Assembly: GCA_014729595.1 (NCBI GenBank)
Contig: WJJU01000748.1
Location: 1-6,173 of the forward strand
Length of the DNA: 6,173 nt
Source: Chitinivibrionales bacterium
GTDB lineage: Bacteria > Fibrobacterota > Chitinivibrionia > Chitinivibrionales > WJMI01
Reading direction: 5' to 3'
The notes below the pieces were generated by a model. It was not told the origin of the DNA. It ran no database searches and was given only the letters and a program-made list of their open reading frames with translations. This document shows, one piece after another, positions 1 to 4,847 of this stretch (position 1 is the first letter of the stretch; each line of letters opens with the position of its first letter). Made by a program: the position numbers and the translations under genes.

Positions 1-359
1 CCATTCTCCTGATGCAATTCGCCACCCAGGCGGCATCACAGAACTGGCGCGAAGACAAGATGCGGGTGTCCGAGCGCATGATTGCGCGTGCTGAGTCGAT
101 CTTCCCCGGGTTCAGAGACGGTATCAATGAGGTCGTCGTTGGCTCACCCGACACCTTCGAACGCTACACGGCCAATACCGGCGGCGCGTTCTACGGTTTC
201 GAGAATACCAAGGCAATGTACGGCGAGGCCAAAATGCCGATAACCACCCATCTGAGCAACCTCTACCAGACGGGTCACTGGGGTAAGCCGGGCGGAAGCG
301 TATGGAATGTCATGGCAAACGGCTACACAACCGCCCGAACCATTCTCACGCAAGGTTGA
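1..359 (+). CDS. C-terminal part of a phytoene desaturase (CrtI)-type FAD-dependent oxidoreductase
   Basis: The reading frame is open from base 3 to the TGA at 357-359, so the 5' part lies outside the window; about 118 residues are visible. The last 60 or so residues have the C-terminal FAD-binding signature of the CrtI / carotenoid isomerase / retinol saturase superfamily: an 'SPDTFERYT' stretch, 'GGAFYGFENT', then 'LSNLYQTGHWGKPGGSVWNV' followed by 'MANGYTTARTIL'. In the family this corresponds to 'NLYLxGxxTxPGGGVxGxxxSGxxAA', which closes over the flavin. Members desaturate, isomerise or saturate polyene chains using FAD, usually at the membrane. The C-terminus alone does not tell which reaction applies. 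The ATG at 12 is internal, since family proteins are about 450-500 residues. No second gene follows on this strand for over 2 kb, so it is the last gene of its transcript. The family call is firm; the substrate is unknown. Confidence 0.85.
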   Translation, partial: ILLMQFATQAASQNWREDKMRVSERMIARAESIFPGFRDGINEVVVGSPDTFERYTANTGGAFYGFENTKAMYGEAKMPITTHLSNLYQTGHWGKPGGSVWNVMANGYTTARTILTQG

Positions 360-442
360 GGCGCCAACCTACGGGGGGGGCGCAGACCCGACGTGTTCGA
401 AAGGCATGTGCCGAAGGCGAACGGGTTGCGCCTGTTGTAACC

Positions 443-470
443 TGTATATTTGCGCCCTACTTTGTGTCAA
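443..470 (-). promoter_or_regulatory. Candidate sigma-70-type promoter firing leftward, antisense to the oxidoreductase 3' end
   Basis: On the - strand a perfect -35 hexamer TTGACA (470-465) is followed after 16 bases by TATACA (448-443), which matches four of six bases of the -10 consensus. Transcription would run leftward towards 360 and into the antisense strand of the oxidoreductase 3' end. No coding region with a ribosome binding site follows. It could be a chance match or drive an antisense or small RNA. Confidence 0.25.
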
Positions 471-641
471 GCCTTTCTTCCGCCGCCGCTCTTCGCTCTT
501 ATCTTCCTTTTTGTGCCCGTCTTTTCCGCCGGAACACATGACGTATTGAGGAGTCTCTGCATTCCCACTTTGGCTACAGCGATTGTGCTTCCGGTACGAA
601 CTCGCTTTTCTCGCCATGTCCCGTTACCCTACTAGCTTACA

Positions 642-773
642 TCATGGGCAGCCACATCCAATGCTATTAGAGGCAATACAATAGCCCTCGTCTTGGCACT
701 TGAGTTTTAGGCAAATCCGGCGAAATCGCTCCCAAAGATTGCCGTCAAATAGTCCTATTCGAGTTTGGTACAT
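642..773 (-). CDS. Possible small cysteine-rich protein, 43 residues, unknown function
   Basis: An ATG at 773-771 is preceded by a perfect AGGAGG (782-777) with only three bases between, a strong but closely spaced Shine-Dalgarno. The frame runs to a TGA at 644-642. The product starts MYQTRIGLFDGNLWERF and has five cysteines in its C-terminal half (residues 21, 26, 32, 40, 42), ending in GCGCP. No signal peptide or membrane segment is visible, and I recognise no family. It lies downstream of alaA on the same strand, beyond the 803-825 hairpin. The ribosome binding site and cysteine clustering are its only support. At this length a chance ORF is quite possible. Confidence 0.2.
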   Translation of the reverse strand: MYQTRIGLFDGNLWERFRRICLKLKCQDEGYCIASNSIGCGCP

Positions 774-802
774 ACGCCTCCTAATGCTGTTTCTTGTCGG
801 TT

Positions 803-830
803 TCACCCGCCGGGACGGCGGGTGATTCTT
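803..830 (+). terminator. Strong GC hairpin between convergent genes, terminator-like
   Basis: TCACCCGCC (803-811) and GGCGGGTGA (817-825) form a perfect 9-bp stem around a five-base loop. On the + strand it is followed by a short interrupted T run (TTCTT); on the - strand no T-run follows. It sits about 100 bases past the alaA stop and about 440 bases past the oxidoreductase stop. It may stop alaA transcripts as a bidirectional hairpin, but it lacks a proper U-tract in either direction. Confidence 0.4.
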
Positions 831-926
831 CGAACACCAAAACTCTCAATCCATTTTTATCTACCCTATTCTACATTCTTTTCTCTTCGGCGGCGTACTA
901 TCAACCTATTAGTGCAACTTTATTGA

Positions 927-2144
927 TTACAACTGCTTATAGGTCGACAAAAAGTGAGCAAGTCGTTCAATCGCTGTTTTCAGTTCCTCGACCCCGGGCA
1001 AAAATACGATACGAAAGTGATCCGGTTTGGGCCAGTTAAAGCCGCTTCCCTGAACCAGATGAACGCGTTCTTGCCGCAGTAGATCGAAGGCGAATCGCAT
1101 ATCATCCTTGATATTGAACTTTTTGGCGTCGAGTCGAGGAAAAAGATACAGCGCGCCCCGGGGCTTGACACAAGAAACGCCGGGAATCGCATTGAGCATC
1201 TCGACCGCCAAATCGCGCTGTTCACGTAAACGACCGCCCGGAAGAATGAGATCTTTTATGCTCTGATAGCCTCCCAACGCGGTCTGCACGGCGAATTGGG
1301 CCGGGACATTGCTGCACAAGCGCATATTGGCCAGCATGTCAAGCCCGGCTATGTAATCTTCTGCAATGCTCTTGTTTCCGCTTAAAATCATCCAACCGGC
1401 TCTAAAGCCCGCCACCCGATACGCTTTTGACAGTCCCCCAAAAGTCACGATCAGGATATCGTCGGCCAACGAAGCAATCGGTATGTGCTCGGCGTCGTCA
1501 TAGAGAATCTTATCGTAAATTTCATCCGAAAAAAGCAGAAGACCATGCTGTCGAGCCAAATGTACCACTCCCTCCAACAGTTCGCGCGGGTAAACGGCGC
1601 CCGTGGGATTATTCGGGTTGATTATTACGATCCCTTTTGTTTTGGGTGTGATCTTTCGAGCAATATCACGAAGGTCGGGGAGCCAGCCGGACGCTTCATC
1701 GCAGTGATAATGCACCGGTTTCCCCCCCGAAAGGTTCACGGCCGCGGTCCAAAGCGGATAATCGGGCGCGGGTACCAGGACTTCGCTCCCCATGTTGAGC
1801 AGCCCCTGCATCGCCATCACAATAAGCTCGCTGACGCCGTTGCCGATATAAATATCTTCTATACCAACCCCACCGACGCCCTGCTCCTGACACTGCTGCA
1901 TGACAGCCTTGCGGGCGGCGAAAAGTCCCTTTGAGTCACAATAGCCTTGAGCACCGGGTAGATTGATGATGACATCATGGAGAATCTCTTCCGGCGCGTC
2001 AAAACCAAAAGGCGCAGGGTTGCCGATATGGAGCTTTATCACTTTCAGCCCTTCCTCCTCAAGCCGCTGCGCTTCTTTTAAAACTGGGCCACGAATATCG
2101 TACAGAACATCATTGAGCTTGCTGGACTTTCGTATCACGTGCAT
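927..2144 (-). CDS. alaA: Glutamate-pyruvate aminotransferase AlaA (alanine-synthesising, PLP-dependent)
   Basis: A class I/II (fold-type I) aminotransferase of 405 residues that transfers an amino group from glutamate to pyruvate, giving alanine and 2-oxoglutarate in the cytoplasm. The PLP-binding lysine is K240 in 'GLSKAYRVAGFRAGW'. Also visible are 'IGNPAPFGFDAP' near residue 40, 'YCDSKG' at 68-73, 'NPNNPTGAVY' at 176-185, 'SDEIYDKILYDDAEH' at 206-220 and the carboxylate-binding arginine R378 in 'DHFRIVFLP'. Length, start ('KSSKL..V.YDIRGPVLKEA') and C-terminus ('FLS.Y.QL') match Escherichia coli AlaA as I remember it, with long identical blocks. The ATG at 2144-2142 is therefore the right start although its ribosome binding site is weak (only GAG about nine bases upstream). 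An intrinsic terminator structure sits immediately upstream, which suggests the gene is controlled by read-through. It is divergent from the MetH-activation gene. The close likeness to enterobacterial AlaA could reflect transfer or a well-conserved orthologue. Confidence 0.96.
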   Translation of the reverse strand: MHVIRKSSKLNDVLYDIRGPVLKEAQRLEEEGLKVIKLHIGNPAPFGFDAPEEILHDVIINLPGAQGYCDSKGLFAARKAVMQQCQEQGVGGVGIEDIYIGNGVSELIVMAMQGLLNMGSEVLVPAPDYPLWTAAVNLSGGKPVHYHCDEASGWLPDLRDIARKITPKTKGIVIINPNNPTGAVYPRELLEGVVHLARQHGLLLFSDEIYDKILYDDAEHIPIASLADDILIVTFGGLSKAYRVAGFRAGWMILSGNKSIAEDYIAGLDMLANMRLCSNVPAQFAVQTALGGYQSIKDLILPGGRLREQRDLAVEMLNAIPGVSCVKPRGALYLFPRLDAKKFNIKDDMRFAFDLLRQERVHLVQGSGFNWPKPDHFRIVFLPGVEELKTAIERLAHFLSTYKQL

Positions 2145-2171
2145 TACACCGTCTCTTTGGTAAGGTCACAC

Positions 2172-2212
2172 AAAAAAAAAGGAAAAAACCGGCCGGGCCT
2201 ATCGTGCCGGCT
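2172..2212 (-). terminator. Intrinsic terminator-like element just upstream of alaA (possible attenuator)
   Basis: Read on the - strand, CCGGC (2210-2206) pairs with GCCGG (2193-2189) around a 12-base loop. The stem extends by one G.U and one A-U pair into the T-tract, which is six T, CC, then nine T (2188-2172). This is the right order for a Rho-independent terminator pointing leftward, yet it lies only 27 bases before the alaA ATG. No - strand gene with a ribosome binding site precedes it. The 27 bases after it have no visible promoter, so alaA transcription probably has to pass through it. A tiny ORF MMVFEPAR (2225-2199) overlaps the 5' arm, without alanine enrichment. Confidence 0.6.
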
Positions 2213-2495
2213 CGAACACCATCATCAGAAAAATACCTCTGAACAAGCTTCGCGCCAACACCTCCTGTTGGGCTCGGCCGATTGTGAAAGAGTGTGCGAT
2301 TCACGGCAAGGCCACGAGGGCAATCGAAGAGCGCCGAGAAAAGATCTACGTTCGGCATTTGCGCGCATCTGCACACATCATCGTCGAAATCCTATTTTTG
2401 AGTGCTCGGTGTCCCGCCCGCCGTGCCGCGCCAATTTATTGTAATCTTTGACGTGGTCCCGCACGAGATACCGACGAATTTAGTTTAAACGTTCT

Positions 2496-2505
2496 TGGAG
2501 TTAAT
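2496..2505 (+). promoter_or_regulatory. Ribosome binding site of the MetH-activation gene
   Basis: TGGAG ends at base 2500, five bases before the ATG at 2506. This is a well-spaced Shine-Dalgarno core and settles the start of the downstream gene as a free-standing ORF and not a fragment of a longer one. Confidence 0.65.
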
Positions 2506-3255
2506 ATGAGTGGTAACGGACGTCCTTCTCACCACGGCGATATGGTTATACCGCCGTTTTATGGAACGGGAGATATGCTCTCGTGGAACACGGAAAACCT
2601 TTTAAGCAAGATCGATCGCACGGAGCTGTGCTCCCGGTTTCAGCGACACCGTCCGGACGCTGAATTCCAAAGCCTAAGCGCGGAGATTGAAAATCTTTCT
2701 CGCCGCATCGTTGACGAGGAATCGATCACTCCGCGCGGCTATTATAGTTTTTTCTCGGTCATTGTTGAAGGCGATCGGCTTATCGTACTTGACGCATCCG
2801 ATTTTCACACCGAATTGGCGTCCCTCTATCTCCCCTCAAACGGATTGAACGATCAAGGCGGTCTGACGGCATACGTGCGTCCCGAGGGAGCGACGGTTGG
2901 ATTTATCGCCGTGACTCTCGGCCCCGCGCTCGCGAGAGCAAAAGAATTCGCCGCGGGCGGTACGGCTTCGTTGATCAAAGAGATCGCGGACTACCTCGTC
3001 GAATACCTCGTCCGAAGAACGGCCGTCGAAATTCGTCGCGCCCTGTTTCTTCCGGCAAAGCAAGGTGGCACCTATGCGGTAGGAAGTCCCGAGCTTCCGG
3101 CTGAGGCCAACGCAGCCGCGGTCGCTCACCTGGTGTGCGCCGAAGATCGACTTGGGATTATCGTATCGCCGGAGGGCACTCTTCATCCGCCGGCATCACG
3201 GCTCAGCCTATACCTGCCTTATGGTCCTGAACGCATTAAATCGGTGCTTAAATGA
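2506..3255 (+). CDS. Stand-alone MetH activation-domain protein (B12-dependent methionine synthase activation domain family)
   Basis: This 249-residue protein aligns by eye along its length with the C-terminal SAM-binding activation domain of cobalamin-dependent methionine synthase. Matching stretches are: 'PPFYGTGD' (16-23); 'LLSKID' (32-37) for 'LRNYIDW'; 'LSAEIENL..ITPRGYYSFF' (57-83) for 'LDKLSAEKTLNPRG'; 'LTAYVRPEG..VGFIAVTLG' (120-139) for 'LADFVAP..YIGAFAVTGG'; 'LIKEIADYLVEYLV' (156-169) for 'ALADRLAEAFAE'; and 'LGIIVSPEGTLHPPASRLSLY' (216-236) for 'GMKLTESFAMWPGASVSGWY'. In MetH the domain binds SAM for reductive remethylation of oxidised cob(II)alamin. Free-standing versions exist, for example TM0269 of Thermotoga maritima. 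No Cap, B12 or catalytic MetH domain is encoded nearby. Oddly, the RPAPGYP SAM signature is replaced by 'TYAVGSPELP' (189-198), losing Arg and Tyr, while Asp37 and the Glu of 'EIRR' (175) appear kept. The family call is good; SAM binding is doubtful. No signal peptide is seen, so it is cytoplasmic. Confidence 0.82.
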   Translation: MSGNGRPSHHGDMVIPPFYGTGDMLSWNTENLLSKIDRTELCSRFQRHRPDAEFQSLSAEIENLSRRIVDEESITPRGYYSFFSVIVEGDRLIVLDASDFHTELASLYLPSNGLNDQGGLTAYVRPEGATVGFIAVTLGPALARAKEFAAGGTASLIKEIADYLVEYLVRRTAVEIRRALFLPAKQGGTYAVGSPELPAEANAAAVAHLVCAEDRLGIIVSPEGTLHPPASRLSLYLPYGPERIKSVLK

Positions 3256-3325
3256 TAGACATACTCAACGCCGGTGGGGGAACGCCGGCCCTCTTCGCAC
3301 ACGTACGATGCTTCCACTACCGCGG

Positions 3326-3361
3326 CGGGCATGTCGGCTTGTGAGAGAGCCTCCGTGCCCG
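3326..3361. other. Inverted repeat in the convergent gap between the MetH-activation gene and prmA
   Basis: CGGGCA (3326-3331) pairs perfectly with TGCCCG (3356-3361), with a shorter GGCT/AGCC pairing inside. It lies between two convergent stop codons (3255 and 3437), where terminators are expected, but no T-tract follows on either strand. A second weak pairing, GCCGG/CCGGC, occurs just after the + gene (about 3270-3289). The 181-base gap holds no supported gene. Confidence 0.25.
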
Positions 3362-3436
3362 AAATGTCCGAAGCCCAAACAGATCGGTGAGCCCAAGGCA
3401 TGCAAGCCCAAAGGCTCGGATAGGTAATTCGTCACA

Positions 3437-4294
3437 TCAGCACCGTCTGAAAACGCCACACCACCATTCATTCTCCGAGGATTGCTCAATCAATACAAAT
3501 CCGGCACGGTTCGCCGCGCCCAACGCCGGCTTGATCTCCTCCGTCAGGAGTCCCGACCAAATCAACGTTCCGTCTTCCTTGAGCAAAGAAGCAACCGCGG
3601 GAAGCAAAGGCTCCGAGCGGCTTCGAAGCATGTTCATGACCGCAACATCGAAAAAAGCGGCGCGGTCAATACAATCAAGACCACCGATCACCAGTGCCAA
3701 CGTACCGGTTGTCGGATTGGCCTCCCGGTTTTCGGCCAGGTTTGGCGCACAGTCGGGATCGATTTCCACACCCATCATGAAATCGGCGCCGCAAATGTCG
3801 GCCACAAAACAGAGTATGCCGGAACCGGCGCCGATATCGAGCAGTCTTCCTCCACCAACATCATCCGATTGAGACAGCGCCCCCGCCGCCAGGCGCGTCG
3901 TTTCGTGATGCCCAGTCCCGAACGCCATTTTCGGTTCGATTTTGATCCAACGATCGGTCCGTGCCATACGAGGCCGTCGCCAGACGGGGGCAACCCAAAT
4001 GCCGTCGCCAAGATAGGCCGGTTGCATTGTTTCGCGCCATTTGGCATTCCAATCTTGATCGGCTATAAGCTGAATGCTCAAGGGTGAACGTAGCGGAATG
4101 GTCATAAGACGGTATTCGGCTCGTTGAAGAGCCTCGTGCGTGGCAAAATACCACGTCATCCGAACCCCCTCGAGAACATCCTGCTCATAAGCTCCGAGGT
4201 AGCCCGTTTCCTGTACAATGCCGTCGGCGATGTCTCGTTGATCCTCCGCGATCACGCAAGTTAACGCCCATGTTTCACGGTTCCCAGCACCCAT
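3437..4294 (-). CDS. prmA: Ribosomal protein L11 methyltransferase PrmA
   Basis: A SAM-dependent class I methyltransferase that modifies ribosomal protein L11 in the cytoplasm. Numbering from the ATG at 4294-4292 gives 285 residues, close to the usual 290-310. The N-terminal substrate-recognition part contains 'WALTCVIAEDQRDIADGIVQ' (9-28). The linker motif 'DWNAKWRETMQP' (81-92) and 'IWVAPVW' follow. The catalytic domain has the PrmA hallmark 'MAFGTGHHETT' (123-133), SAM motif I 'LLDIGAGSGIL' (151-161), acidic 'GVEIDP' (175-180), 'NML' (221-223, usually NIL), 'IWSGLL' (245-250) and the ending 'EWWCGVFRR' (276-284). The frame stays open to ATG 4384 and TTG 4393, but the extra 30-33 residues resemble nothing in the family. 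The chosen start has AGGA 12 bases upstream, which is rather distant, so the start is less certain than the identity. A - strand TATTAT (about 4318-4323) could be a -10 but has no good -35. It stands alone, with no dnaJ or accC neighbour. Confidence 0.93.
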   Translation of the reverse strand: MGAGNRETWALTCVIAEDQRDIADGIVQETGYLGAYEQDVLEGVRMTWYFATHEALQRAEYRLMTIPLRSPLSIQLIADQDWNAKWRETMQPAYLGDGIWVAPVWRRPRMARTDRWIKIEPKMAFGTGHHETTRLAAGALSQSDDVGGGRLLDIGAGSGILCFVADICGADFMMGVEIDPDCAPNLAENREANPTTGTLALVIGGLDCIDRAAFFDVAVMNMLRSRSEPLLPAVASLLKEDGTLIWSGLLTEEIKPALGAANRAGFVLIEQSSENEWWCGVFRRC

Positions 4295-4617
4295 GGCACT
4301 GATCCATCCTGTTGTGTATAATATGTTTCCGCAGATAAAAAATAGAGAGTCGCCGCTTCGCCGGCGTGAAACCGGCACGTCCATGCGACTCAATCAAAAT
4401 GCATAGACTGCCGCCCCATACAAGAGTAGGGCCGTTGTAACAAAACACAGCTCCCGCAAAAGGAACCGTCCTTCGTTGCGAGGCTTCACGATTCGTTCCG
4501 ATTATATGAATTTGCCAAAGCCGACCCAGCCTCATTTCGCATACGCGCTAACTTAAGCTTGCAACCCGAGAAGAAATCGCCACTTCACGCGCCGCCTCAT
4601 TCCCGCCGTACGAGATT

Positions 4618-4648
4618 CCTTCTCCATCCCGCTTTGCGGGAGAAAAGG
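4618..4648. repeat. Imperfect intergenic palindrome, REP-like
   Basis: The core is TCCCGC-TTT-GCGGGA (4627-4641), a perfect 6-bp stem with a three-base loop. The flanks CCTTCTC (4618-4624) and GAAAAGG (4642-4648) extend the inverted repeat imperfectly. No T-run follows on either strand, so it is not an intrinsic terminator. The shape resembles the short 'CCTTCTCCCGC...GCGGGAGAAGG' intergenic palindromes dispersed in many bacterial genomes. Only one copy is in the window, so repetition is not shown. Confidence 0.35.
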
Positions 4649-4681
4649 GGATATGAAATTTAGATGAGGCGAACAGTAGGC

Positions 4682-4741
4682 AAAAAAAACAAAAACGCCC
4701 CCCCCGCTCCATGAAATGGATAGACTGGGGGTAAAGCGGAG
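4682..4741 (-). terminator. Rho-independent terminator downstream of the outer-membrane protein gene
   Basis: Read leftward, a GC-rich stem is followed by CG and T5-G-T8 (4695-4682). The stem can form as 4735-4741 with 4702-4708 (seven pairs including one G.U) enclosing CCAT/ATGG (4709-4712 with 4716-4719), or alternatively as GGGGG (4727-4731) with the C-run at 4698-4705. The T-tract is long and directly adjacent to the stem. It lies 107-166 bases past the stop of the outer-membrane protein gene, the only leftward gene upstream. Confidence 0.65.
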
Positions 4742-4847
4742 CCACGAAGTTGCGACTATTTGCCTATCCCAAGGCCTAAGTTGGCGCGTATGGCCTCACT
4801 GCCCCCCACACATAAGGAGGACGGAGTGTGGTTCCGTACAAAGCAAT

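Larger units (their letters stand above)
360..926. other. 567-base intergenic region with no convincing gene
   Basis: This lies between the convergent 3' ends of the oxidoreductase gene (+) and alaA (-). The + strand at about 470-530 is strongly pyrimidine-rich, so the reverse frames give lysine/arginine-rich nonsense. A run of eight G follows closely after the oxidoreductase stop (373-380), with a 5-bp GCGCC/GGCGC pairing around it (361-365 with 379-383) but no T-tract. A candidate leftward promoter (443-470), a possible small ORF (642-773) and a strong GC hairpin (803-825) are listed separately. A gap this long between convergent genes is more than terminators need, so it may hold a small RNA, a small protein or decayed sequence. 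Confidence 0.5.
2145..2505. promoter_or_regulatory. Divergent intergenic region with structured putative alaA leader
   Basis: This 361-base region separates two divergent genes, so it must hold both promoters. Inverted repeats are dense. CTCGGC plus CGATTG pair with CAATCG plus GCCGAG (2273-2284 with 2321-2326 and 2333-2338; 12 pairs with one 6-base bulge). A 6-bp hairpin CCAACA/TGTTGG (2255-2271) shows GGAGG in its loop on the - strand, and a 5-bp hairpin TCAGA/TCTGA lies at 2225-2242. The terminator-like element at 2172-2212 comes last before alaA. A modest - strand promoter match, TTGCCG (2309-2304), 17 bases, CACAAT (2286-2281), would start transcription near 2275 and include the last three hairpins. 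On the + strand TTGACG (2448-2453) has no good -10 partner. I do not recognise a known riboswitch class on either strand. Confidence 0.35.
4295..4847. other. 553-base intergenic region between the outer-membrane protein gene and prmA
   Basis: Both flanking genes run leftward, so this region carries the end of the outer-membrane protein transcript and presumably the prmA promoter. A good leftward terminator (4682-4741) and an imperfect palindrome (4618-4648) are listed separately. Near prmA there is a small GC-rich hairpin cluster (CGCCG/CGGCG at 4351-4366; GCCGG/CCGGC at 4360-4376), followed leftward by a run of six T on the - strand (4342-4337) eight or more bases after the stem, too distant for a classical terminator. 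I see no RNA gene and no convincing small ORF. Confidence 0.5.

Noticed and set aside
373..380. Run of eight G as a possible phase-variable tract
   Set aside because: It lies after the stop codon of the oxidoreductase and not in a coding region or an evident promoter spacer.
369..617. Leftward 82-residue Lys/Arg-rich frame resembling a basic ribosomal protein
   Set aside because: It covers a strongly purine-rich stretch of the - strand that produces K/R/E codons in any frame; there is no convincing ribosome binding site and no recognisable motif.
2205..2222. GTTCGAGCC on the - strand resembling a tRNA or tmRNA T-arm
   Set aside because: The flanking stem does not pair properly, and no acceptor stem, anticodon arm or CCA end is present.
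2248..2264. T-box-like string (AGGTGTTGGCGCGA) on the - strand upstream of alaA
   Set aside because: It only loosely matches the T-box bulge consensus AGGGTGGTACCGCG and half of it belongs to the CCAACA/TGTTGG hairpin; no specifier-loop stem is evident.
2110..2376. Leftward 88-residue frame overlapping the alaA start
   Set aside because: It runs straight through the terminator hairpin and T-tract (giving FFLFF residues), has no ribosome binding site and overlaps the start of alaA in another frame.
2281..2505. Cobalamin riboswitch upstream of the MetH-activation gene
   Set aside because: Expected from the gene's role, but no B12-box (AGYCAGGAGACCTGCC-like) sequence is present on the + strand.
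4295..4393. Longer N-terminus for prmA (TTG at 4393 or ATG at 4384)
   Set aside because: The added 30-33 residues have no counterpart in PrmA proteins and the upstream bases offer no better ribosome binding site; the ATG at 4294 gives the family's usual length.
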